Source: Lachnospiraceae bacterium | GTDB lineage: Bacteria > Bacillota > Clostridia > Lachnospirales > Lachnospiraceae | Length of the DNA stretch: 5,540 nucleotides | Assembly (NCBI GenBank): GCA_014804185.1 | Contig: JAAVAG010000123.1 | Location: 1 to 5,540, forward strand | Direction of reading: 5' to 3' | Program-made: the position numbers and the translations under genes | Part shown: piece after piece, positions 1 through 5,540 of the stretch | How the letters are laid out: each line of letters starts with the position of its first letter | Numbering within the stretch: the first letter of the stretch is position 1 | The notes under the pieces: model-generated | What the model was told of the DNA's origin: nothing | Databases searched by the model: none | What the model saw: only the letters and a program-made list of their open reading frames with translations

Positions 1-1732
1 ACCTCTCCAGTTCGGAAGCCAGAGCGGCGCTGTTTTCGGGTTTCTCCCCTTTCACAATCCCGGCCATGGCTATGCCCGTCTCGTTCCACACACGCGTAGC
101 TTCCAGCGCCACATGTGTATAATCCACAATTCTGCGGTTTTTGCTGTCCATGCTGCGGCTGACGATACGCAGATCAGCCTCCAGCTGCCCGATGCGCGTG
201 TTGCACTCCGCAATCCCGTCCAGGTTCGCTTCCTCGAACATGCGGCGTACCTTTTCCTGCTCCACTCCGTCCTGGGTCCACTCTTTCACCGTCACGGCCT
301 GATGCCATCCAAACGCCGCCAGAGCGTTTACCTGATCCAGCACATCCACCAGGCGGCCCGATGCATCGCCGTATTCCAGAATGGAAATCTGGCGGCTCAG
401 TTCCTCGTACTCGGGCACATTCTCGCCCCAGGAACACACGGCGCCAAAGATCAGCCCGGGTATGGTAAATGCCGGATGATTGATATGACCGTAATCACCC
501 CAGTCCGTATTCAGCACGCCCACGGCATCATATTGTCTGGCATAGCTGCACATTCTGGTGATATTATCATATCCGCCGCGCATCATATTGACCCAGGTAT
601 TCCACCCTCTGGTGCCTGGGCACAGATACTGCACGGCTCCCACCTTGTGAAGGGTTTTCGCCTCTCTGTCGGACTGATCGCTGGCGTAGCCCCAGGTGAG
701 GCAGACCACATCTTTCGGCAGTTCGGAATACAATTCGGGATGTCCGCTGATAATATCTCCCCAGAACATGGGTTTCTTTCCCTTTTGGATCAGGAATTCG
801 AAGAGTTCCTTAATATAATCCAGATACAGTTTTCCCGTTCCCTTTTCCGCGGCCAGACCGGCGCTCTTTCCTTTGCCCAGATCAAAGGTCTCATCCGCGC
901 AGATATTGAATTTGTCTGTCATAAACAGCTGCATGTACTCTTCCACCATGCTCTTGATCAGAGCGATGGACGCCGGATCGGAAACATTTACCGTGTGATG
1001 CGCCATACGGTCTCTATAGGAAAATCTCTTTCCGGCGCTGTCCTCCAGCTCGCACAGGTGCGCATAACTCCTTGTGCTGAGCAGATCGCACAGATGCCCG
1101 AAAGTCGCAATGGACGGAACCAGTTCAATGCCTCTTTCAAAGCAGTACTGATCCAGTTCCATGATCTCCTCCGCGGTGAGCGGGGTTCCCTCTCTCCACA
1201 GTTCCGTCAGATCCCGGAACAGATAGGTCTGCTCCACATACAGCTGCAGCTGGTTCATCTTGTAAAAGGCCATGGTGTCCGCCAGTTTTTTCAGATTTTC
1301 CAGCGTCTGAATACGGCCCCTGGTGACATCATGGTAAAAGCCTCTGTTTTTCAGATCCGGCTCGTCATCAATGGAGACATGCGGCAGAAGTCCCGCGCTC
1401 TGGCGCACGATCTGGCGCAGCGTCTGCACCGCCCAGCCCAGGGCGCTTAAGCTGCCGCCGCACAAAAAAGCGCCGCCGTCCTCTATTTTCAGGGTGTAAC
1501 GCTGATCTCCCAGCGAGGGATCCACCTGCAGCAGAATATCTCCCTCCCGGAAACATCCCCGGCTGATATCCAGATTCATGCCTGCCCAGGTCAGAATCTC
1601 CTCTTTCAGCTGCCTGGCGTAAACGCCTGCACCCTGCGGGCAGGATGCGTCCATCATGATCATCGTGCTCATCCTGAGCATCAGCGCGCCCTCTTTTTCC
1701 TCCATCTGTTTCGGCAATGGCAGTAGAATCAT
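1..1732 (-). CDS. GH20-superfamily glycoside hydrolase (beta-N-acetylhexosaminidase-like), 3' end cut by window
   Basis: The open frame runs off the left edge, so 577 residues are visible and the C-terminus is missing. Residues 1-120 fit the small alpha/beta domain that precedes the GH20 barrel; the barrel spans about 125-440. Visible family marks are RGFYHDVTRGR (130-140, R130 being the likely sugar-binding Arg), the Asp-Glu pair D280-E281 in FNICADETFDLGKGKS, FWGD (323-326), TDWGDYGH (409-416) and CSWGE (433-437). In GH20 the Asp positions the substrate 2-acetamido group and the Glu is the general acid, releasing terminal GlcNAc or GalNAc. The usual H-x-G-G-D-E is changed to N-I-C-A-D-E; the DExxxLGxG continuation recalls the hexosaminidase D type (inference). 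There is no signal peptide, so it is probably cytoplasmic. The start at 1732 is chosen because AGGGAGG lies 8 bases upstream; an in-frame ATG at 1768, overlapping the esterase stop, has no good ribosome site. It follows the esterase by 32 bases, so the two are probably cotranscribed. Fold is fairly sure; substrate is not. Confidence 0.85.
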   Translation of the reverse strand, partial: MILLPLPKQMEEKEGALMLRMSTMIMMDASCPQGAGVYARQLKEEILTWAGMNLDISRGCFREGDILLQVDPSLGDQRYTLKIEDGGAFLCGGSLSALGWAVQTLRQIVRQSAGLLPHVSIDDEPDLKNRGFYHDVTRGRIQTLENLKKLADTMAFYKMNQLQLYVEQTYLFRDLTELWREGTPLTAEEIMELDQYCFERGIELVPSIATFGHLCDLLSTRSYAHLCELEDSAGKRFSYRDRMAHHTVNVSDPASIALIKSMVEEYMQLFMTDKFNICADETFDLGKGKSAGLAAEKGTGKLYLDYIKELFEFLIQKGKKPMFWGDIISGHPELYSELPKDVVCLTWGYASDQSDREAKTLHKVGAVQYLCPGTRGWNTWVNMMRGGYDNITRMCSYARQYDAVGVLNTDWGDYGHINHPAFTIPGLIFGAVCSWGENVPEYEELSRQISILEYGDASGRLVDVLDQVNALAAFGWHQAVTVKEWTQDGVEQEKVRRMFEEANLDGIAECNTRIGQLEADLRIVSRSMDSKNRRIVDYTHVALEATRVWNETGIAMAGIVKGEKPENSAALASELER

Positions 1733-1740
1733 CTCTGTAA

Positions 1741-1747
1741 CCTCCCT
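1741..1747 (-). promoter_or_regulatory. Shine-Dalgarno site deciding the GH20 start
   Basis: On the minus strand this reads AGGGAGG, 8 bases before the ATG at 1732. It decides between two in-frame ATGs: the one at 1768 would overlap the esterase stop as ATGA but lacks a comparable purine site. The resulting N-terminus, MILLPLPKQ, also looks like a natural start for this protein type. Confidence 0.8.
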
Positions 1748-1764
1748 TTCTCTCTGCGCCCGTT

Positions 1765-2940
1765 TCATCCCAGCGCAAGACTTGCTGTAAAAATATAGTT
1801 TCTGTCTCCCCGTTCTCTCAGTGTGGCCCTTGCCGTCTCCTCCGAGCGGCAGACGCTGTGGCTGCTCTCCCGTCCGTCCGGATGCGCCACGGAAATGGGC
1901 TTATCCAGATCCAGCATCCCGTCCCGAAGAAGCGCCGTGACCTGTCCCCCCGTATCGTCCCGTTCCACTACGATGCGGTTGCTCTCCGGTTCCAGACGCA
2001 CGATCACTTTCCCTTTTGTAACCGCCTGCGGGACTTTCAGCCAGTAAAAGCTGTCCGTCTCCCGCATTCTGGCCCGGTATCTGCCTTTCAGTTCCCAGAT
2101 CACGCGCCGAGGCAGAGGATCCCGGACAAATTCATCCAGAAAATGCACCGCATTGGAGTCCACCGTCCTGCGCGTAACAAGCCCGGTCTCCAGCCACGCC
2201 CGGTTGTCAATCATGACCTCCTGATATTCCTGCGCATTGTCCCGGAAATTGTGGGGTTTATCCACATGTACGTAGACATTGTGCACGTAACCGTCCGGCT
2301 CTCTGTTCTGCAGCGCATCCAGGTAGACCTGATACCGCGCCGTCTCACGATTGCGGTCATACGCGAAGTCATTCATACCCACCTGCAGCTGGATCGGCGT
2401 GTGATAGAGATTAACCAGGCTCCCTTTATTGGGATGTCCTGCCGACATATGCAGGGCGGCAAAGCGGTCCGCCATGCGCGGTCCCACCAGGTAGACGCCG
2501 TCCCCTCCCGCCGAAAATCCCAGCAGATAGACCCGGTTGGGATCTGCTCCGCAGAATACTGTGAGATTCTCGATGAGCCTGTCATACAGCGGATAGGACT
2601 CCGGATTTGCATGAGTGTCCCATGTGTCGCGCACCCCGCGGGGATTTATGTAGATTCCGTTTTTCACGCTGTCCTTGTAATAGACGCCCATGTGCTCCCA
2701 CTGCCGGTCGTTGATCTGGGGATATCCCTCTCCTCCGCCCCCGCCGTGCAGTGCGATGTAAACCGGATATCCCTCCGGCCCCGGCTGTCCGATCACCTCC
2801 ATTCCATATTTCATTTTGACTTTCCCAAACCCAAGGCAGCGCTCCCGCACCTCCGCCCTGCGTTTTTCATCGGTGCGAAGAGTTTCGCAGTATTCCTCCC
2901 AGATCCTCTTCACACACTGCTGTGCTTCTGTGCCATCCAT
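1765..2940 (-). CDS. Alpha/beta-hydrolase, probable cytoplasmic esterase with C-terminal beta-rich domain
   Basis: Complete, 391 residues. A charged helical N-terminus (1-40) leads into an alpha/beta-hydrolase core: HGGGGG (65-70) as the oxyanion-hole loop, GFSAGG (141-146) as the nucleophile elbow with Ser143, GMND (188-191) with Asp191 as candidate acid, and DKPHNF (227-232) with His230 as candidate base. These fit a serine esterase related to the polyhydroxybutyrate-depolymerase/feruloyl-esterase type. Residues from about 270 to 391 form a separate beta-rich segment (FYWLKV, KVIVRLEPESNRIVVE, MLDLDKPISV) like the C-terminal domains on some uncharacterised esterase or peptidase-like hydrolases. 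There is no signal peptide or membrane segment. The start is taken as the ATG at 2940, 8 bases after GGGAGG; an adjacent in-frame GTG at 2943 would add one residue and sits only 5 bases away. It is first in an apparent two-gene unit with the GH20 enzyme, which suggests de-esterification of a sugar substrate (inference). Exact substrate unknown. Confidence 0.85.
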   Translation of the reverse strand: MDGTEAQQCVKRIWEEYCETLRTDEKRRAEVRERCLGFGKVKMKYGMEVIGQPGPEGYPVYIALHGGGGGEGYPQINDRQWEHMGVYYKDSVKNGIYINPRGVRDTWDTHANPESYPLYDRLIENLTVFCGADPNRVYLLGFSAGGDGVYLVGPRMADRFAALHMSAGHPNKGSLVNLYHTPIQLQVGMNDFAYDRNRETARYQVYLDALQNREPDGYVHNVYVHVDKPHNFRDNAQEYQEVMIDNRAWLETGLVTRRTVDSNAVHFLDEFVRDPLPRRVIWELKGRYRARMRETDSFYWLKVPQAVTKGKVIVRLEPESNRIVVERDDTGGQVTALLRDGMLDLDKPISVAHPDGRESSHSVCRSEETARATLRERGDRNYIFTASLALG

Positions 2941-2948
2941 CACTCATT

Positions 2949-2954
2949 CCTCCC
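2949..2954 (-). promoter_or_regulatory. Shine-Dalgarno site of the esterase gene
   Basis: The minus strand reads GGGAGG, 8 bases before the ATG at 2940 and 5 before the alternative GTG at 2943. The 8-base spacing equals that of the downstream GH20 gene and favours the ATG. It lies 2 bases beyond the hairpin at 2957-2979, so folding there could affect ribosome access. Confidence 0.75.
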
Positions 2955-2956
2955 GC

Positions 2957-2979
2957 ATACCCCGGTTTCCCCGCGGTAT
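2957..2979 (-). repeat. GC-rich imperfect inverted repeat / leader hairpin next to the esterase ribosome site
   Basis: Two 9-base arms, ATACCGCGG and CCGGGGTAT on the minus strand, flank a 5-base GGAAA loop. Eight of nine positions pair (5 bp, one G-G mismatch, 3 bp). It sits in the predicted 5' untranslated leader, about 25 bases after the likely transcription start and 2 bases before the Shine-Dalgarno. It may act as a DNA operator or as an RNA hairpin that tunes initiation or mRNA stability. No run of U follows, so it is not a standard terminator. The pairing is directly seen; the role is inferred. Confidence 0.5.
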
Positions 2980-3012
2980 TGTTTTCCTATTAAGAAGATT
3001 GAATTTACTTGG

Positions 3013-3041
3013 AGTATAACAAATATTTCCTCTTCACACAA
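3013..3041 (-). promoter_or_regulatory. Predicted housekeeping-sigma promoter for the esterase-GH20 unit
   Basis: On the minus strand a -35-like TTGTGT (3036-3041) is followed after 17 bases by TATACT (3013-3018). A TG one base upstream of the -10 (TGTTATACT) makes it an extended -10, which offsets the weak -35. Transcription would start near 3006, giving a leader of about 65 bases. It is in the AT-rich gap and points toward the esterase, so the enzyme pair can be expressed apart from the upstream ABC genes. Confidence 0.6.
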
Positions 3042-3055
3042 CCTGATAAATGATG

Positions 3056-3080
3056 TTTTGTAAAATAATTTTTAACAAAA
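3056..3080. repeat. AT-rich interrupted palindrome upstream of the promoter (candidate operator)
   Basis: On the plus strand the arms are TTTTGT+AAAA and TTTT+ACAAAA around a TAAT centre, with one unpaired A in the right arm: 10 matched positions per side. It lies about 15 bases upstream of the predicted -35 and 22 bases after the ABC gene stop. Such a dyad could be a binding site for a transcription factor, or an UP-like element. A weak terminator role for the ABC operon is also possible, but the stem is almost wholly A-T. The symmetry is seen; the function is not known. Confidence 0.35.
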
Positions 3081-3101
3081 GTTACTTTCTGTTGCCGCCC
3101 G

Positions 3102-4955
3102 TCAGGCGTAGTATCTGGCCTGCGCGTCCCACAGTTTCCGATACAGTCCGTTCCGGTCCAGAAGCGCCCGGTGAGTGCCCTGTTCCGCGATTTTTCCCTC
3201 CTCAAACACCAGGATCCGGTCGCAGAAGTGGCAGCTGGAGAGCCGGTGGGAGATATAGATCGCCCCCTTGTCCCTGGTAAACCGGTTCATTCTCTGATAA
3301 ATGTCCGCCTCCCCCACGGGATCCAGCGCCGCGGTGGGTTCATCCATCACCACATAGGGCGCGTCCTTGTACAGACAGCGGGCGATAGCCACTTTCTGGG
3401 ACTCCCCTCCGGAGAGTTCCACGCCGTCCTCCGAGAAAAAATTGAAAAGCTGGGTCTTCAGTCCGTCCGGCATCGTCTCAAGACGCTCTCCGAAGCCCGC
3501 GTCCTGAAGCGCTTTCACCGCTTTTTCCTCGTCGTATTCGCTCTCCGCCGCCACGTTCTCCCCAAGCTGAAAGCCAAAGATCATATAATCCTGAAATACG
3601 GTGGAGAAAAACTCCAGGTACTCCTCATAGCGGTACTCGCGGATATCCTCTCCGTTTAACAGAATCTGCCCTTCCTGGGGGTCGTACAGACGGCACAGAA
3701 GTTTGATAAACGTGCTCTTGCCGGAACCGTTCCTGCCCACAATCGCCAGCTTTTCGCCTTTTCGGAAGCTGCAGTTGATCCCGGAGAGGCTGGGCGCATG
3801 GGCGCCCGGATAGGTAAAGGTCACATCCCGAAATGTAAATATATAATCGTTTTTCATCTCCCGGGTGATGGGCCGCTCTCCGGTTGCCGTGCGGTTGGGC
3901 ATATCCTGAAAGGCAAAATAATCATCTACATAATGCATGTTCTGCGCAAAGTCCCGCACGCTGTCCACCAGACCGCTGACGCCGATTCCAAGCCGGGTTA
4001 CGGTTCCGGTATATTTCAGGATACTGCCCACGCCGAACGCGCCGTAAACCGCCTTTATCCCCACAAAGAGATATACCAGCATTTCAAACAGCCTGTAGGA
4101 GAGGGTCGCGGAAACGCCCATCCTGCGGGCGTATTGGTTAACCCGTTCTGAAATCCGCACGTATGCGCCGCCCTTTTCCTCTATCTTCCGCCGGATGTGT
4201 TCTCCCGCGCCGAACATACGGATATCTTTTCCGTTTGGATACTCCGCGCACAATTGCAGCAATCCTGTCATCTGGTTGAAAGGGCGTTTACTGTCCTCAT
4301 TGGCCTGGTAGAAGTGTTTCTGTATTCTGGCGGAAGAAAAAATGCCATGGGCAGTGGAAAGGACAAATAACACCACAAACAGAACCGACACGGACCAGTG
4401 ATTGACCACAGCCGCCATCCCGCTCTCCCCTGCAGCTTTCGCCGCAAAGAACTCTGCCGCCAGCGCCGCGGAGATGCCGATGGTAAAGACCCCCCGCAGA
4501 AAGTTCTGGAACTGCTCTGCCATCGCCAGCAGCCCGCGTCCGTAATGCCAGTAACTCATATTTTCCTTTTTCTCGCTGATCTCGGGATCCTCGTTCATGG
4601 CGTAGTCCATCTGCCATGCCTTGGCCGCCACCGCCCGGTTCAGCTTCTTCATCTCCACATATTTCAGCACGTCCAGAAACTGCCAGCAGAAATTCAGCAG
4701 TTCCCTGCCCAGAAAATTCAGTCCCACCAGCAAAAACGCCAGAAAGATCAAATGGTTCATATCTCTGGCCGGATCGGCCAGTTCCGTAAGGATTTCGGCA
4801 GACAAAATGATATCGATATAGGGAGTGCCCGCGGACAGAACAGCGCACACAACAGCCATGGGCAAAAGTCCCGGCGTATCTTTCATCAGCGTCCCAACGG
4901 CCCGCTTCAGATTTTTCAGCCCGCCGTGTTTTTTCTGTTTTTCTTTCTCTGTCAT
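3102..4955 (-). CDS. Exporter-type ABC half-transporter (fused membrane domain and ATPase)
   Basis: Complete, 617 residues, usual for a half-transporter of the MsbA-like subfamily. The N-terminal membrane domain has about six hydrophobic segments (roughly 28-51, 67-90, 155-172, 184-206, 288-308 and 310-330), with a long cytoplasmic loop around 207-285. The ATPase domain covers about 370-617: Walker A GRNGSGKST (407-415), Q-loop Q455 in VFQDY, signature LSGGESQ (514-520) preceded by an acidic SEDGVE stretch, Walker B VVMDEP with D538 and catalytic E539, D-loop ALD (543-545), switch H570 in ISHRL. All ATPase residues are intact. The ATG overlaps the upstream gene's stop (ATGA) and follows AGGAGG by 7 bases, so translation is probably coupled and the two proteins probably form a heterodimer in the cytoplasmic membrane. 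There is no N-terminal peptidase domain. The direction is expected to be export of a peptide, lipid or drug-like compound; nothing here identifies the substrate, and the downstream enzymes have their own promoter. Confidence 0.95.
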   Translation of the reverse strand: MTEKEKQKKHGGLKNLKRAVGTLMKDTPGLLPMAVVCAVLSAGTPYIDIILSAEILTELADPARDMNHLIFLAFLLVGLNFLGRELLNFCWQFLDVLKYVEMKKLNRAVAAKAWQMDYAMNEDPEISEKKENMSYWHYGRGLLAMAEQFQNFLRGVFTIGISAALAAEFFAAKAAGESGMAAVVNHWSVSVLFVVLFVLSTAHGIFSSARIQKHFYQANEDSKRPFNQMTGLLQLCAEYPNGKDIRMFGAGEHIRRKIEEKGGAYVRISERVNQYARRMGVSATLSYRLFEMLVYLFVGIKAVYGAFGVGSILKYTGTVTRLGIGVSGLVDSVRDFAQNMHYVDDYFAFQDMPNRTATGERPITREMKNDYIFTFRDVTFTYPGAHAPSLSGINCSFRKGEKLAIVGRNGSGKSTFIKLLCRLYDPQEGQILLNGEDIREYRYEEYLEFFSTVFQDYMIFGFQLGENVAAESEYDEEKAVKALQDAGFGERLETMPDGLKTQLFNFFSEDGVELSGGESQKVAIARCLYKDAPYVVMDEPTAALDPVGEADIYQRMNRFTRDKGAIYISHRLSSCHFCDRILVFEEGKIAEQGTHRALLDRNGLYRKLWDAQARYYA

Positions 4956-4968
4956 ACTTCCACCTCCT
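4952..4968 (-). promoter_or_regulatory. Translational-coupling junction between the two ABC genes
   Basis: On the minus strand the last codons of the upstream gene supply the ribosome site AGGAGG (4963-4968), 7 bases before the ATG at 4955. The upstream TGA (4952-4954) shares bases with this ATG as ATGA. This supports coupled, near-equal synthesis of the two subunits, as expected for a heterodimeric transporter. Confidence 0.85.
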
Positions 4969-5540
4969 CGCCCTCAAGCCCGGCTTCCTGCTGCTGGTAA
5001 TACTTGCTCTGCAGCCGGAACATCCAGGCATATCTGCCGTCTTTCTCCAGAAGCTGTTCATGGGTTCCCTCTTCAATAATCCGTCCGGCCTCCATAAGCA
5101 GCACCCTGTCACAGAACCGGGTGCTGGCCAGCCTGTGGGAGATAAACACCGACGTCTTGTGCTCGGAAAACCTGCAGTATTGTTCATACAGTTCGCTCTC
5201 CATCAGCGGATCCAGCGCCGCGGTAGGCTCGTCCAGCACAAGCATGGGCGCTGGTTTATAGAGCGCCCGGGCAAGCATCAGCTTCTGCTTCTCTCCGCCG
5301 GAGAAATCCACCGCATCTTCGTAGGCCTCCTTGCCGAACATGGTTTTCAGCCCTCCGGGAAGCCGGCGCACCCGGTCGTCCAGATCCGCCATCTCCAGAC
5401 ACTGCCACATTCTCTCCTCATTCCCTTCCTCTCCAGGCGCCAGGTTCTCCTCCACGGACATGGGAAACACTCCCACATCCTGCAGAACGCCCGAAAAGTA
5501 CCGGATCCAGGATTTTTTGTTATATCTGCAGCGGTCTGCG
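4952..5540 (-). CDS. ABC half-transporter, C-terminal part of the ATPase domain (5' end outside window)
   Basis: The frame is open to the right edge; 195 residues are visible, starting inside the ATPase domain just before the Q-loop. Visible marks (numbered from the first full codon) are Q20 in VLQDVGVFP, signature FSGGEKQ (79-85), Walker B LVLDEP with D103 and catalytic E104, D-loop ALD (108-110), and switch H135 in ISHRL. The membrane domain and Walker A lie outside the window. The signature begins with Phe instead of the usual Leu, otherwise the ATPase looks active. The C-terminal pattern (CDRVLLMEAGRIIEEGTH, ending in LQSKYY) closely parallels the downstream ABC protein, so the two are paralogues. 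Any start codon inside the window (GTG 5476, ATG 5461) would cut the ATPase domain in half and is not the real start. Four-base overlap with the next gene marks one operon and a likely heterodimer partner. Confidence 0.92.
   Translation of the reverse strand, partial: ADRCRYNKKSWIRYFSGVLQDVGVFPMSVEENLAPGEEGNEERMWQCLEMADLDDRVRRLPGGLKTMFGKEAYEDAVDFSGGEKQKLMLARALYKPAPMLVLDEPTAALDPLMESELYEQYCRFSEHKTSVFISHRLASTRFCDRVLLMEAGRIIEEGTHEQLLEKDGRYAWMFRLQSKYYQQQEAGLEGEEVEV

Noticed and set aside
113..1450. Long plus-strand open frame of 445 codons opposite the GH20 gene
   Set aside because: Its translation has no recognisable motifs, is rich in His, Gln, Arg and Ile as expected from antisense of a GC-biased gene, and lacks a good ribosome site. 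The minus frame has clear GH20 motifs over the same bases.
1730..1768. Earlier GH20 start at ATG 1768 overlapping the esterase stop as ATGA
   Set aside because: The overlap looks attractive for coupling, but there is no good ribosome site before it, whereas ATG 1732 has AGGGAGG at 8 bases and gives a more natural N-terminus.
1368..1778. Minus-strand open frame of 136 codons in another frame at the start of the GH20 gene
   Set aside because: It lies wholly across the end of the esterase and the beginning of the GH20 gene, and its translation is low-complexity Arg/Gly/Asp-rich with no motif.
1858..3063. Long plus-strand open frame of 401 codons opposite the esterase gene
   Set aside because: It is an antisense shadow: the minus strand carries the HGGGGG and GFSAGG motifs and a strong Shine-Dalgarno, while the plus translation looks random and runs into the intergenic gap.
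3074..3093. Possible terminator hairpin after the ABC operon (AACA-g-AAAG / CTTT-TGTT on the minus strand)
   Set aside because: The stem is about 8 weak, mostly A-T pairs with a bulge and a 3-base loop, and it is followed by AAAAATTATTTT, not by a clean T run. It also competes with the palindrome at 3056-3080. Too weak to call.
4297..5187. Minus-strand open frame of 296 codons crossing the junction of the two ABC genes
   Set aside because: It overlaps both ABC frames, whose motifs are certain; its Arg/Gly-rich translation is a frame-shifted copy of the same bases.

Overview
All the coding sequence I can support lies on the minus strand and is transcribed leftward. Four genes are visible, two of them cut by the window edges. 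Read 5'->3' on the minus strand, the order is: (1) the C-terminal end of an ABC exporter half-transporter (4952-5540, N-terminus outside the window); (2) a complete second ABC half-transporter (3102-4955), joined to the first by an ATGA stop/start overlap; (3) a 161-base AT-rich gap (2941-3101) with a good extended -10 promoter and two inverted repeats; (4) a cytoplasmic alpha/beta-hydrolase, probably an esterase (1765-2940); (5) a glycoside hydrolase of the GH20 (beta-N-acetylhexosaminidase) superfamily (1-1732, C-terminus outside the window).

The organism is most likely a Clostridia-class Firmicute, plausibly a gut Lachnospiraceae-like bacterium. The evidence is strong purine Shine-Dalgarno sites (AGGGAGG, GGGAGG, AGGAGG), moderately GC-rich genes with an AT-rich intergenic region, tightly packed leftward genes, tandem exporter-type ABC half-transporters, and signal-less glycan-degrading enzymes. 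This is inference from style; no rRNA or marker gene is present.

There seem to be two functional blocks. The right block is a pair of paralogous exporter-type ABC proteins that probably form a heterodimer. Both ATPase domains keep every catalytic motif visible here, and the substrate cannot be told from the window. The left block is a two-gene sugar-processing unit. It has its own promoter, an imperfect GC-rich hairpin just upstream of the esterase ribosome site, an esterase that may remove ester groups, and a GH20 enzyme that may cleave terminal N-acetylhexosamine residues. Neither enzyme has a signal peptide, so both probably act in the cytoplasm on imported oligosaccharides or intracellular glycoconjugates.

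No RNA genes, CRISPR arrays, insertion sequences, attachment sites or origins were seen. The points most worth a second look are the diverged GH20 catalytic motif, the conserved-looking but uncharacterised esterase plus GH20 pairing, and the two dyads flanking the intergenic promoter.
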